Source of the DNA: Clostridium sp. C8-1-8 | Lineage (GTDB): Bacteria > Bacillota > Clostridia > Clostridiales > Clostridiaceae | Assembly (NCBI RefSeq): GCF_009928445.1 | Contig: NZ_JAABNO010000002.1 | Location: 248,001 to 312,000 of the forward strand | Length of the DNA stretch: 64,000 nucleotides | Direction: 5' to 3' | Shown here: positions 27,699 to 36,371 of the stretch, piece after piece | Position numbering within the stretch: the stretch's first letter is position 1 | How the letters are laid out: every line of letters begins with the position of its first letter | Made by a program: the position numbers and the translations under genes | Notes under the pieces: generated by a model | Seen by the model: the letters and a program-made list of their open reading frames with translations, nothing else | Databases searched by the model: none | Told to the model about the DNA's origin: nothing

Positions 27699-27725
27699 AA
27701 TAAGTAGTTTTAAGAACTACTTATT
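27699..27725. promoter_or_regulatory. Palindrome in the DUF1836 leader
   Basis: AATAAGTAGTT and AACTACTTATT form a perfect 11-bp inverted repeat around TTAAG, ending 15 bp before the ribosome binding site. It could act as an operator or as an RNA hairpin. No T run follows, so it is not a terminator. Confidence 0.45.
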
Positions 27726-27750
27726 GTGCATGCAAATGATGGAGGAGAAT

Positions 27751-28338
27751 ATGGATAAAGAGAACTTACAATTTGACTTAGATATATTAAAAGAAATTTT
27801 TGATGATTTACATTTTGATAAAGAAATACAACCTGAACAGATACCAAAACTAGATTTATACATGGATCAAGTTATAACATTATTTGAAAGTAATTTGTTT
27901 GAGACAAAGAGAAGTAGTGAGAATAAGTTACTTACGAAAACAATGATAAACAACTATACAAAAGATAAACTATTAATGCCTGCAAAGAAAAAGAAATATA
28001 CTAGAGAACATATAATACTAATGATTATAATATATAATTTAAAGCAAAGCTTGGCTATTAATGATATCAAAAGTATGCTTAAACCCATAGTAGATAGCAT
28101 TGAGAATGAAACTGGAGACGAAGTATCTTTAGATATATTATACAATAAATACCTTTTGATAAAGAATAATAATTCAGAAGAGATTAAGTCTTCAGCAGAG
28201 CAAAAACTTAAAGAAGTAAAGGATGAAGAGGGGGATGTACTACTATACATACTTTCTATAATTGATATGGCAAATGGCTATAGGAAAATAGCTGAGAAAT
28301 TAATTGATCATTATTTTGTAAGCAATTCTGACAATTAA
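27751..28338 (+). CDS. DUF1836 putative MerR-like DNA-binding protein
   Basis: ATG 27751 follows GGAGGAGAAT closely; the long upstream extension starting at 27649 runs through the leader palindrome and is rejected. The 195-residue product has LLTKTMINNYTKDKLLMP followed by KKKYTREHIILMIIIYNLKQ (about residues 60-100). This is the helix-turn-helix plus wing layout of MerR proteins and defines DUF1836. No effector domain is recognised in the C-terminal 85 residues. busR starts 14 bp downstream, so the two are co-expressed. It may bind the GTAGTT palindromes around its own promoter. Confidence 0.75.
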   Translation: MDKENLQFDLDILKEIFDDLHFDKEIQPEQIPKLDLYMDQVITLFESNLFETKRSSENKLLTKTMINNYTKDKLLMPAKKKKYTREHIILMIIIYNLKQSLAINDIKSMLKPIVDSIENETGDEVSLDILYNKYLLIKNNNSEEIKSSAEQKLKEVKDEEGDVLLYILSIIDMANGYRKIAEKLIDHYFVSNSDN

Positions 28339-28352
28339 CAAAGGGGTACAGC

Positions 28353-28973
28353 ATGGAAAACAATATTATAATACCTGTATATCAAAAGATAGCTATAGAT
28401 ATAGCAAATAAAATAAACTCTGGAAAGTTAGCAGTTGGGGAAAGATTATTCGGTAGATCTATTTTAGCTAGTGAATACAATGTTTCTCCAGAAACAATAA
28501 GAAGAGCTATAAAGTTACTGGAAGATGTTGATATAGTTGAATCTACCAAAGGTAGTGGAGTATTAATTATCTCTAGAGAAAATGCGTTCAAGTATATTAG
28601 TAGATTTTCTAACATGGAATCTGTGAAAGACTTGAAGATAAAGATTAATAATATAATAGAAGAAAAAAGAAAACTAGATACTATATTGATAGATTCAATA
28701 AATAAGATAGAAGAGTACTCATCAAAATTAAAAGATAGTAATCCAATGGTGCCAATAGAGGTTGAAGTACCTGATGACTGTTCACATATAGGAAAAACTA
28801 TATCAGAGTTAAAGTTTTGGCAAAATACAGGAGGAACAGTAGTTGGTATAAAGAGAAATGGTAGTATAGTTATATCGCCAGGTCCGTATGCATTGATTAC
28901 GAAGGATGATATACTCCTTGTGATTGGTGATGAAAATATAATGGAGAGAGTAGGAAAGTTTTTAAGAGACTAG
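28353..28973 (+). CDS. busR: BusR-type GntR repressor with RCK_C domain
   Basis: A 206-residue protein with three parts: a GntR winged helix (residues about 5-73; ASEYNVSPETIRRAIKLLED is the recognition region), a coiled coil (about 80-118) and a C-terminal RCK_C/TrkA-C domain (about 122-206; SHIGKTISELKFWQNTGGTVVGIKRNG). This is the architecture of BusR, which binds c-di-AMP through RCK_C and represses osmolyte uptake genes. The convergent neighbour is an OpuC-type importer, which supports that role. The assignment rests on architecture and context; c-di-AMP binding is inferred. Confidence 0.8.
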   Translation: MENNIIIPVYQKIAIDIANKINSGKLAVGERLFGRSILASEYNVSPETIRRAIKLLEDVDIVESTKGSGVLIISRENAFKYISRFSNMESVKDLKIKINNIIEEKRKLDTILIDSINKIEEYSSKLKDSNPMVPIEVEVPDDCSHIGKTISELKFWQNTGGTVVGIKRNGSIVISPGPYALITKDDILLVIGDENIMERVGKFLRD

Positions 28974-29032
28974 TATTACATTATAAAGTAGATCTTTTTA
29001 ATACTACTATAATATAGAAGGTTATAGCTGAA

Positions 29033-29071
29033 AAACATATGTAATTGAAATTCAATCAATTACATATGTTT
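29033..29071. terminator. Bidirectional terminator between busR and opuC
   Basis: Perfect 16-bp arms (AAACATATGTAATTGA and complement) around AATTCAA. T-rich on the plus side (TTTTTG) and A-rich on the left, so it can end both convergent operons. Confidence 0.88.
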
Positions 29072-29090
29072 TTGTTTTATGAAATTATAT

Positions 29091-30665
29091 TTAATTATTT
29101 ATTAAACCTTGATCAATTAAAAACTGTTTTGCAACATCATCGGGAGACTGGTTCAATTTATCTACTTTATAGTTTAAGCCTCTCATGGTCTCATCATTTA
29201 ATTTGCCAGCCAGTGAATCTAAAAGCTTATTAAGTTCAGGGTGCTTATCTAATGTATCCTGCCTTACTAGTGGTGCAGCATAATATGGCGGGAAAAAGGC
29301 CTTGTCGTCTTTAAGAACCTTAAGATCAAAAGATTTTATTAAGCCATCTGTAGAGAAAGCATCTATAACATCTGAATTTCCACTGTTAAGAGCGGTGTAT
29401 CTCAGCCCGCCATCTACAGGTTTTACAGATTTAAAGTTCATATTGTATGTCTTTACCAGACCTAACAAACCATCTTCTCTGTTTGAGAATTCTATTGTAG
29501 GGCCAAGTGTTAACTTATCACTTACTTTTGCCAAGTCTGAAAAGGTTTCTAAATTGTACTGCTTTGCCAATCCTTTAGTAACCGCTAGGGTATAAGTATT
29601 ATTAAAACCTAATGGCTTTAGCCAGTTTATAGCATATTTTTCTTTAAAAGTTTTTTTTACAATATCGTAGGCTTTATCAGAATTATTGGATAAAGGTTCT
29701 TTTAATATATCTATAAGCCCTGTACCAGTGTATTCAACATATAAATCAAGATCTCCTGATTTTAATGCACCAAAAGCTACTTGAGTACCACCTAGGTTTA
29801 ATTTCCTATTTACCTTCAAATCAGTTTTTTCTTCTATTAAATCTGCATACATATTTCCAAGTATAAGCTGTTCTGTAAAGTTTTTAGAGCCAATAGTAAT
29901 ACTTTTAGATTTCATATGATAATTATAGCCTATAGCTGAGCTTAAAATTAATATAACTATTAGTATACTAGAAAATTTAAATAATTTAGAGTTATAGAAT
30001 CTTTTTTTCTGTTGAGCTGATTTATATTTCTTAACTTTATTGTTTTTATAAGATAAAAGTTTCTCTAGTTTACCAAATATAAAATCTATCGCTAAGGCTA
30101 AGATACAAGCTGGTATTGCACCTGATAGAATCATATTATTGTCAACAGTTTGTATTCCTGAAAATACTAAGTAACCTAATCCGCCAGCACCGATGAAAGC
30201 AGCAATGGTCATAAGTCCTACTGCGGTAACAGCAGAAATTCTTACACCAGCCATTATTACTGGAAGGGCAAGAGGTAGTTGTACCTTATTCAATATTTGG
30301 CGTTTTGTGAGCCCTATCCCCATAGCAGCTTCTATAAGATCAGGATCTATATTGGTTAGTCCTGTATGGGTATTTTTTATAATAGGCAACAGTGAATATA
30401 GCACTACCATTATTATTGCGGGCTTGCTTCCTATACCTACAAAAGGAATTAAAAATCCCAGAAGTGCTAAAGAAGGAATAGCTTGAACGATATTTGCTAA
30501 CCCTATTATAGGCTTTGATAAGTTTTTAGATTTTGATACTAATATACCTAAAGGAACTCCAATTACTATTGCTACTAAAACTGCAAAGACAGTTAAATAT
30601 AAATGTTGAAATAATAATTGAAAAATATCACTTTTTCGATTACTTATAAAATTTAGAAAATTCAT
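29091..30665 (-). CDS. OpuC-type permease fused to substrate-binding domain
   Basis: A 524-residue fusion. Residues 1-210 form an ABC permease with about six helices and the EAA loop ([26 protein letters not shown]). After a further membrane helix (about 230-250), residues 255-524 form an OpuAC/ProX-like binding domain that begins [23 protein letters not shown] and includes [12 protein letters not shown]. It starts 1 bp after opuCA. Expected ligands are quaternary ammonium osmolytes (glycine betaine, carnitine, choline). The same fused layout occurs in ergothioneine importers (EgtU), which is the main alternative; the BusR-like regulator favours an osmolyte. Confidence 0.88.
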   Translation of the reverse strand: MNFLNFISNRKSDIFQLLFQHLYLTVFAVLVAIVIGVPLGILVSKSKNLSKPIIGLANIVQAIPSLALLGFLIPFVGIGSKPAIIMVVLYSLLPIIKNTHTGLTNIDPDLIEAAMGIGLTKRQILNKVQLPLALPVIMAGVRISAVTAVGLMTIAAFIGAGGLGYLVFSGIQTVDNNMILSGAIPACILALAIDFIFGKLEKLLSYKNNKVKKYKSAQQKKRFYNSKLFKFSSILIVILILSSAIGYNYHMKSKSITIGSKNFTEQLILGNMYADLIEEKTDLKVNRKLNLGGTQVAFGALKSGDLDLYVEYTGTGLIDILKEPLSNNSDKAYDIVKKTFKEKYAINWLKPLGFNNTYTLAVTKGLAKQYNLETFSDLAKVSDKLTLGPTIEFSNREDGLLGLVKTYNMNFKSVKPVDGGLRYTALNSGNSDVIDAFSTDGLIKSFDLKVLKDDKAFFPPYYAAPLVRQDTLDKHPELNKLLDSLAGKLNDETMRGLNYKVDKLNQSPDDVAKQFLIDQGLINN

Positions 30666-30666
30666 A

Positions 30667-31791
30667 TTAGAAACTCACCTCCAAATCTATTAGATGAGCA
30701 CTTATTGTAGAGAGGATACTTGTCCTCGTAATCAATCCCTTAAGTCTATTTTCTGAATCAACCACTGGAGCGTAACCTATTTTTTGCTCGTTCATCAGTG
30801 TCAAAACTTCTATAAGGTTTGTTTCCTCATCAATTTTTGTTATATCTTTAATCATTAAATCTTCTATAAAAGCTGACCGATTTTCTAGCTTTAACTGTTT
30901 TAATGTTATGAGTCCGATAAGTTCATTATTTTTATTTGTGACAAGAATGCTGTCAACTTTGTTCGATTTCATAATTTCAACGGCTTGTAGTACTGTTCTT
31001 TTAGGTGTTGTTTTTATAGGATCTGTTATCATTATATCTTTCGCTTTTATAAATGAGGGACTATTCCAAATCCTATTTTTGCCTATAAAATCTTCAACAT
31101 AGTCGCTTGATGGTTTTTTTAGTATATTTTCTGGAGTATCATATTGAGCTATCTTGCCATTTTCTAATATACATATCCGACTACCCAATTTTATAGCTTC
31201 ATCCATATCATGAGTAACAAAAACAATTGTTTTCTTTAATTCTTGCTGCATTTGAAATAATTCTTCTTGAAGTGAGTTCCTAGTTATCGGATCAAGTGCA
31301 CTAAAAGGTTCATCCATCAATATAATATCTGCATTTGTTGCTAGTGCTCTTACAACACCAACCCTTTGTTTTTGCCCACCGCTTAATTCTTCCGGGAATC
31401 TATCGAGATATTCAATAGGATTCAATCCAACCATAGATAATAGATTCTTACAGTTATTAGATATAGATTCTAAACTTTCACCCTTTAATATAGGGATAAG
31501 TTCTATATTTTCTTTAACAGTCATATGTGGAAATAATCCTGTGTTTTGTATTACATAACCTATATTTCTTCTAAGTTCAATAGTGTCAATTGTAGAAATA
31601 GCTTTATTGTTAATTAATATTTCACCCGAAGTTGGGGTGTTTAACTTGTTAATCATCTTTAGTAGTGTAGTTTTACCACAACCACTTGGACCTATTAAAA
31701 CTACAAACTCACCATCGTCTATAGATAAATTAAAATTATCTATTACTTTTTTATTATTAAACTGTTTTGATATATTCTTAAATTCAATCAT
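30667..31791 (-). CDS. opuCA: OpuC-type ATPase with tandem CBS domains
   Basis: ATG 31791 is preferred over the adjacent TTG; AAGGAGG lies upstream. The 374-residue subunit has Walker [10 protein letters not shown], the signature LSGGQKQRV, Walker [14 protein letters not shown] and the switch His in [10 protein letters not shown] pair of CBS domains follows (about residues 255-370; [25 protein letters not shown] and [20 protein letters not shown]). CBS domains in OpuCA bind c-di-AMP in some Firmicutes and gate transport by osmotic state. The gene is first in the operon, behind the operator-promoter at 31813-31854. Confidence 0.92.
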   Translation of the reverse strand: MIEFKNISKQFNNKKVIDNFNLSIDDGEFVVLIGPSGCGKTTLLKMINKLNTPTSGEILINNKAISTIDTIELRRNIGYVIQNTGLFPHMTVKENIELIPILKGESLESISNNCKNLLSMVGLNPIEYLDRFPEELSGGQKQRVGVVRALATNADIILMDEPFSALDPITRNSLQEELFQMQQELKKTIVFVTHDMDEAIKLGSRICILENGKIAQYDTPENILKKPSSDYVEDFIGKNRIWNSPSFIKAKDIMITDPIKTTPKRTVLQAVEIMKSNKVDSILVTNKNNELIGLITLKQLKLENRSAFIEDLMIKDITKIDEETNLIEVLTLMNEQKIGYAPVVDSENRLKGLITRTSILSTISAHLIDLEVSF

Positions 31792-31812
31792 CAATTAACC
31801 TCCTTGTTTTAT

Positions 31813-31854
31813 AAGTAACAACTTTATGATAACATATAAGTTGTTACTTTGCAA
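31813..31854 (-). promoter_or_regulatory. opuC promoter overlapped by a 12-bp inverted repeat
   Basis: On the minus strand TTGCAA (31849-31854) and TATCAT (31826-31831) are spaced exactly 17 bp. The arms AAGTAACAACTT (31813-31824) and AAGTTGTTACTT (31838-31849) are a perfect inverted repeat with centres 25 bp apart. One arm covers the -35/-10 spacer and the other covers the start point. A two-site repressor such as BusR fits this design. Confidence 0.65.
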
Positions 31855-32149
31855 ATTTGTATAATATCTTTTTTTATAGCTTAGCTGTTATAAAAAATTG
31901 TCTCTGTAGATTGGATAATACTTGTAAATAAGTGAAAGTCACTATATGTTAACATCTTATAAAAGATATTAGCTGTGAAGCAAATTATATTGTTTTATGT
32001 TCTAAGTTGTAATTAATTAATAGAATTCATTTACTTTCTTGAGCATACATTTAAAATATAGAGAAAAGAAAGGGGGAACTTTAACTAAGCATACATAAAT
32101 CTATAGGCTAATAAATCCTTAGAGTTTATAAAAGTTTAGTAGAGATAAT
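31855..32149. other. Intergenic region upstream of the small membrane protein
   Basis: This A/T-rich stretch separates divergent opuCA and the 32150 gene. It contains AAAGAAAGGGGG (32064-32075), a strong-looking ribosome site, but no ATG follows at suitable spacing. I see no other feature. Confidence 0.35.
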
Positions 32150-32539
32150 ATGGGAGATATAGAAAAACAAGAATTTTATAAGCATATGACCTTTGCATGC
32201 AGAAAAAATGTAGCTAGTCTTATAAAGGCTTTAGGTCCTGCAGAGAATATGAAAAAAGTTAGAACTGTAATGTACCCTTCTATAATAATTATAGGGTTAC
32301 TTAAGTTGTATGTGGATTTTAAAGATTATACTAATATGTTATTTGTTCCAATAATGGTATTATTAGGTATTGAAATAGTAGAGAAACTCACTGCGCCAGC
32401 TATAAATAGAGTGGAAGCTATAAGAAAAGCAATTATTGCAAATTTAAACGGTGGTAGTTTTAACTGTGAAGGTAAGTGCGAATGCGATCAAATGTTTCAA
32501 GAGTTCATGTTGGACAAGTATAATATAAAGCTATTCTAA
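32150..32539 (+). CDS. Small two-helix membrane protein, unknown
   Basis: A 129-residue protein I do not recognise. Two hydrophobic segments (about 45-60, YPSIIIIGLLKLYV, and 65-82, NMLFVPIMVLLGIEIV) suggest a hairpin in the membrane with both ends cytoplasmic. A Cys cluster CEGKCECD (about residues 108-115) near the C-terminus could hold a metal. The ribosome site is weak (AGAGA about 9 bp upstream). It stands alone and ends before repeat copy B. Confidence 0.55.
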   Translation: MGDIEKQEFYKHMTFACRKNVASLIKALGPAENMKKVRTVMYPSIIIIGLLKLYVDFKDYTNMLFVPIMVLLGIEIVEKLTAPAINRVEAIRKAIIANLNGGSFNCEGKCECDQMFQEFMLDKYNIKLF

Positions 32540-32570
32540 AAGGCTAAAGAGATTAAATTACGTATCTACT

Positions 32571-32625
32571 AAAAGTACTGTTTTGAAATTCAGTGGTTAA
32601 TCATCAATGATTTAATTCAACATGA
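32571..32625 (+). repeat. Dispersed repeat family I, copy B
   Basis: CTAAAAGTACTG then TTTTGAAATTCAGTGGTTAA and TCATCAATGATTTAAT. It aligns with copy A over the first 30 bases and runs straight into family III copy a. Confidence 0.55.
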
Positions 32626-32690
32626 AATCTATTTTTAAAAGCTCCTCTGTGTTCTGAGAGGAGCCTTTTAAAATGCAGATTTTATTCTTC
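32619..32690. repeat. Dispersed repeat family III, copy a, with bidirectional terminator
   Basis: The hairpin GCTCCTCT/AGAGGAGC (32641-32648, 32657-32664) is extended outward by TTTTTAAAA and TTTTAAAAT. The whole segment aligns with 40603-40675, including GAAAT-TATTTT and TTCTGAGAG. It lies between convergent genes and ends both. Confidence 0.65.
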
Positions 32691-32707
32691 AGTCATTTAT
32701 ATTAAAT

Positions 32708-33202
32708 CTAGAATTTATATATAGAATTTAACAATTGCTTACCAGTATTCGTTTTGAATATTTTTGATTCTATAGTATATATATTTTCCATAGGAATTTC
32801 GTCCTCATATATATTTACTAGGAAATCGGCCTCTATGAGAATCTGAAAGTCTAATCCGTCTATTTTATCATAGCTATGATGATTTCCAATAAGATAGCAA
32901 ATTCTATCAATAGTTTCTTCAGGTATATCAAAATCCATCAAAATACTTCTTGCTATAGGAGGCCCCTCTATTTCTTGGTACTTTCCGTTTGAAGAATTAT
33001 ATTTCTCTTCACTTACTTTTATTCCTATATCATGCAATATAGAGGAGATCTCTACAATAAAAAGTTTATCAATATCTATGTATTCCAATTCACCAATAAG
33101 TTTGGCAAAGGAATGCACCTTTAAGGCATGATTTATTCTTTTGATGTCTCCATTGAAATATTTAATCATATTACTTGTAATCTTAGAAGTTATTGCTTTC
33201 AT
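32708..33202 (-). CDS. HD-domain hydrolase
   Basis: A 164-residue protein with AAGGGGG upstream of the start. The HD metal motif is split as in the superfamily: HALKVHSFAKLI, SSILHDIGI (His-Asp at about 53-54), IGNHHS and ILIEADFLVN with the distal Asp. It has no second domain. Family members hydrolyse phosphate esters, often nucleotides. The substrate cannot be inferred and it is monocistronic. Confidence 0.82.
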   Translation of the reverse strand: MKAITSKITSNMIKYFNGDIKRINHALKVHSFAKLIGELEYIDIDKLFIVEISSILHDIGIKVSEEKYNSSNGKYQEIEGPPIARSILMDFDIPEETIDRICYLIGNHHSYDKIDGLDFQILIEADFLVNIYEDEIPMENIYTIESKIFKTNTGKQLLNSIYKF

Positions 33203-33372
33203 AGAAGCCCCCTTTATTTAGAAGTTTTTAGTATACAAGAACATTATAATATTAAGCCTTTAGAAAATATATATAAATATAATTAATATAGTTAGGAAAC
33301 CTATAACTATGAATTCAGCTTATAAATATACTGATAATAAGATGGAATATTATTAGGCATACGTTGAGAATA

Positions 33373-33420
33373 ATACGCTTATATAAGGCTTTAATATTAA
33401 TAAGCGTATGTATTGTTTTT
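33373..33420 (+). terminator. Attenuator-like hairpin in the adhE leader
   Basis: ATACGCTTAT (33373-33382) pairs with ATAAGCGTAT (33400-33409), followed by TATTGTTTTT. No plus-strand gene lies upstream for about 830 bases, so it cannot be a simple gene terminator. CATACG (33358-33363) could pair with CGTATG (33405-33410) instead and break the stem. Further upstream, ATAGTTAGG and CCTATAACTAT can form another hairpin (33290-33310). Confidence 0.5.
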
Positions 33421-33473
33421 AAACACAGTCAACAAGAATTATGTTGTATTTTTGAAAGGAGGAAAATTATCGT

Positions 33474-36074
33474 ATGAAGGTAACTAATTCAGAGGAGTTA
33501 ATGCAAAGAATAGAACAGGTAAGAGAAGCTCAAAGAACTTTTGCTTCTTATAGTCAGGAAAAGGTGGACGAAATTTTTAGGCAAGCAGCTATGGCTGCTA
33601 ATAATGCAAGAATAGCTCTAGCAAAATTGGCAGCAGAAGAAACTGGTATGGGTGTAGTTGAGGATAAGGTAATTAAGAATCACTTTGCTTCAGAGTATAT
33701 ATACAATAAATATAAAAATGATAAAACCTGTGGCCTTCTAGATTATGATGAAGCATTTGGTATAGCAAGAGTGGCGGAGCCTATTGGTGTGGTGGCTGCA
33801 ATAATACCTACTACCAATCCAACTTCAACTGCGATTTTTAAGGCTCTAATATCCCTAAAGACAAGGAATGGAATAATATTTTCTCCTCATCCTAGAGCTA
33901 AGGCATCAACGATTGCTGCTGCTAAAATTGTGCTAGATGCTGCAGTTAAGGCTGGAGCACCAGAAAATATTATAGGATGGATTGATGAGCCATCAGTAGA
34001 GCTTTCACAAATGGTTATGAGAGAAGCCGATATAATACTTGCCACTGGGGGACCAGCGATGGTAAAGGCTGCTTATTCTTCAGGAAAACCAGCCATAGGT
34101 GTAGGGTCAGGAAATACACCAGTAATAATTGATGAGACTGCTCATATTAAAATGGCAGTAAGCTCTATATTGCTTTCAAAAACCTTTGATAATGGTATGA
34201 TTTGTGCATCTGAGCAAGCCTTAGTTGTATTAAAAGAAATTTATGATGAGGTGAAAAAGGAGCTTTATGATAGAGGGGCTTATATCTTAAATGAAGAGGA
34301 AACAGAGAAGGTAAGAAAAGTAATACTTAATGATAAAGGTGGTTTGAATTCAGATATTGTTGGCCAGTCTGCACATAAAATTGCAGAGCTTGCAGGTGTT
34401 GAAGTGCCAAAGCACTCTAAAGTTTTAGTTGGAGAAGTTGAATCTGTTGAGTTAGAGGAACCATTTTCACATGAAAAATTATCTCCAGTACTAGCCATGT
34501 ATAAAGCTGAAAACTTTGAAGACGCTTTGGTAAAAGCTTCAAGGTTAGTAGAACTTGGAGGTTTTGGTCATACTTCAGTATTGTATACAGACCAGACAAG
34601 AAGTGCTGATAGAATTACAAGCTTTGGGAATATGATGAAGACTGCAAGAACAATAGTAAATATGCCAGCATCTCAAGGTGCCATAGGAGATATATACAAT
34701 TTCAAGCTAGCGCCATCTTTAACATTAGGTTGTGGTTCATGGGGAGGAAATTCAGTGTCAGAAAATGTTGGCCCTAAACACTTACTAAATATCAAGAATG
34801 TGGCTGAGAGGAGAGAAAATATGCTTTGGTTCAGGGTGCCGGAGAAGATATATTTTAAGTATGGATCTCTTGCTGTAGCATTAAGGGAATTAGTTGATAT
34901 GGGTAAGAAGAGAGCCTTTATAGTTACGGATAAGGTTCTATATGATTTAGGTTATGCTGATATGGCTATAAAAGTTTTAGAGGAAGGTCATGTTGATTTT
35001 AGAGTGTTCTATGACGTAGAGCCGGATCCAACACTAGCAACTGCCAAGAACGGTGCAGAACAGATGGATAAATTTAAACCAGATGTAATTATAGCTTTAG
35101 GTGGTGGATCACCTATGGATTGTGCTAAGATTATGTGGGTGATGTATGAGCATCCAGATGTAAGATTTGAAGATTTAGCTATGAGGTTTATGGATATAAG
35201 AAAGAGAGTTTATAAGTTCCCTGAGTTAGGTCGTAAGGCTATGATGGTATCAATACCTACATCTGCAGGAACTGGATCGGAGGTAACTCCTTTTGCAGTA
35301 ATTACAGATGAAAAGACAGGAATAAAATATCCATTAGCAGATTATGAGTTAACTCCAGGAATGGCAATAATTGATGCCGAGCTTATGATGAATATGCCAA
35401 AGAGTTTAACTGCTGCATCTGGAATTGATGCCTTAACTCATGCTATAGAAGCTTATGTATCAGTTTTAGCTTCAGAGTATACAAACGGCTTAGCTTTAGA
35501 GGCTATTAGACTTATATTTAAATATTTGCCACTGGCTTATGAAGAAGGTACTACAAATATAAAGGCTAGAGAGAAGATGGCTCATGCGGCTACAATAGCT
35601 GGAATGGCTTTTGCAAATGCATTCTTAGGAGTTTGTCACTCAATGGCACATAAGTTAGGTTCAATGCATCACGTACCTCATGGAGTTGCAAATGCATTAC
35701 TAATAAATGAAACAATAAAATTTAATGCAGTGGATGATCCAAGAAAACAGACTGCATTTCCGCAATATAGATATCCTAATGCTAAGTGGAGATACAGTGT
35801 AATAGCTGATTACTTAAGGCTTGGTGGAAATTCAGAAGAAGAAAAAATCCATAACTTAATTAAGGCTATAGATGACCTTAAAGCTAGAGTGGGAATGCCA
35901 AAAACAATATCAGAATGGGGCGTTTCTAAAGAAAAGTTCTATGCTACTTTAGATGAAATGGTTGAGCAGGCTTTTGATGACCAATGTACAGGAGCAAACC
36001 CAAGATATCCTCTTATGGGCGAAATAAGACAAATGTATATAAATGCATTCGAAGGTACTGACAAAGAGATCTAA
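33474..36074 (+). CDS. adhE: Bifunctional aldehyde/alcohol dehydrogenase
   Basis: An 866-residue fusion behind AAAGGAGG. The N-terminal aldehyde dehydrogenase (about 1-440) converts acetyl-CoA to acetaldehyde, with its Cys in DNGMICASEQALVV. The C-terminal iron-dependent alcohol dehydrogenase (about 450-866) reduces it to ethanol. Iron ligands lie in DALTHAIEAYVS and VCHSMAHKLGSMHHVPHG, and the NAD-binding GGGSPMD and TSAGTGSEVTPF motifs are intact. Length is normal. It oligomerises into spirosomes in other bacteria. Together with hydA it gives the cell two ways to reoxidise fermentation cofactors. The hairpin-rich 250-base leader suggests leader-level control. Confidence 0.97.
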   Translation: MKVTNSEELMQRIEQVREAQRTFASYSQEKVDEIFRQAAMAANNARIALAKLAAEETGMGVVEDKVIKNHFASEYIYNKYKNDKTCGLLDYDEAFGIARVAEPIGVVAAIIPTTNPTSTAIFKALISLKTRNGIIFSPHPRAKASTIAAAKIVLDAAVKAGAPENIIGWIDEPSVELSQMVMREADIILATGGPAMVKAAYSSGKPAIGVGSGNTPVIIDETAHIKMAVSSILLSKTFDNGMICASEQALVVLKEIYDEVKKELYDRGAYILNEEETEKVRKVILNDKGGLNSDIVGQSAHKIAELAGVEVPKHSKVLVGEVESVELEEPFSHEKLSPVLAMYKAENFEDALVKASRLVELGGFGHTSVLYTDQTRSADRITSFGNMMKTARTIVNMPASQGAIGDIYNFKLAPSLTLGCGSWGGNSVSENVGPKHLLNIKNVAERRENMLWFRVPEKIYFKYGSLAVALRELVDMGKKRAFIVTDKVLYDLGYADMAIKVLEEGHVDFRVFYDVEPDPTLATAKNGAEQMDKFKPDVIIALGGGSPMDCAKIMWVMYEHPDVRFEDLAMRFMDIRKRVYKFPELGRKAMMVSIPTSAGTGSEVTPFAVITDEKTGIKYPLADYELTPGMAIIDAELMMNMPKSLTAASGIDALTHAIEAYVSVLASEYTNGLALEAIRLIFKYLPLAYEEGTTNIKAREKMAHAATIAGMAFANAFLGVCHSMAHKLGSMHHVPHGVANALLINETIKFNAVDDPRKQTAFPQYRYPNAKWRYSVIADYLRLGGNSEEEKIHNLIKAIDDLKARVGMPKTISEWGVSKEKFYATLDEMVEQAFDDQCTGANPRYPLMGEIRQMYINAFEGTDKEI

Positions 36075-36140
36075 ATATGAGAAAAGATATAAAACTTAAT
36101 AAATAGGTACTTTAATATATTGCAAAAAAGCAATAAAATG

Positions 36141-36175
36141 AAAGCCATAATCACAAAAATGATAATGGCTTTTCT
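36141..36175 (+). terminator. adhE terminator
   Basis: AAAGCCATAATCA pairs with TGATAATGGCTTTT with one mismatch, followed by TTCTT. The 36176-36371 stretch to the convergent dapF holds nothing else I can support. Confidence 0.82.
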
Positions 36176-36371
36176 TGCTTTGCTAGATAATAATATCTAA
36201 TGTGAATTTTTATATAGCTATAGAGTTATTAACTAAACTATTAATTTACATATGCTAGAAGGTGCCAAAAGCTAGTAATTTTCAACAAGTATAAATCAAG
36301 TTTCAGTATAGGAACATTTTAATATCTACTTCGTGATAGAACTCTGTAATATAAAAAGTATATATAAATAA

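Noticed and set aside
33400..33450. Possible Rex site before adhE (TTGTT ... AACAA)
   Set aside because: The half-sites are too far apart and do not fit TTGTTAA-N4-TTAACAA.
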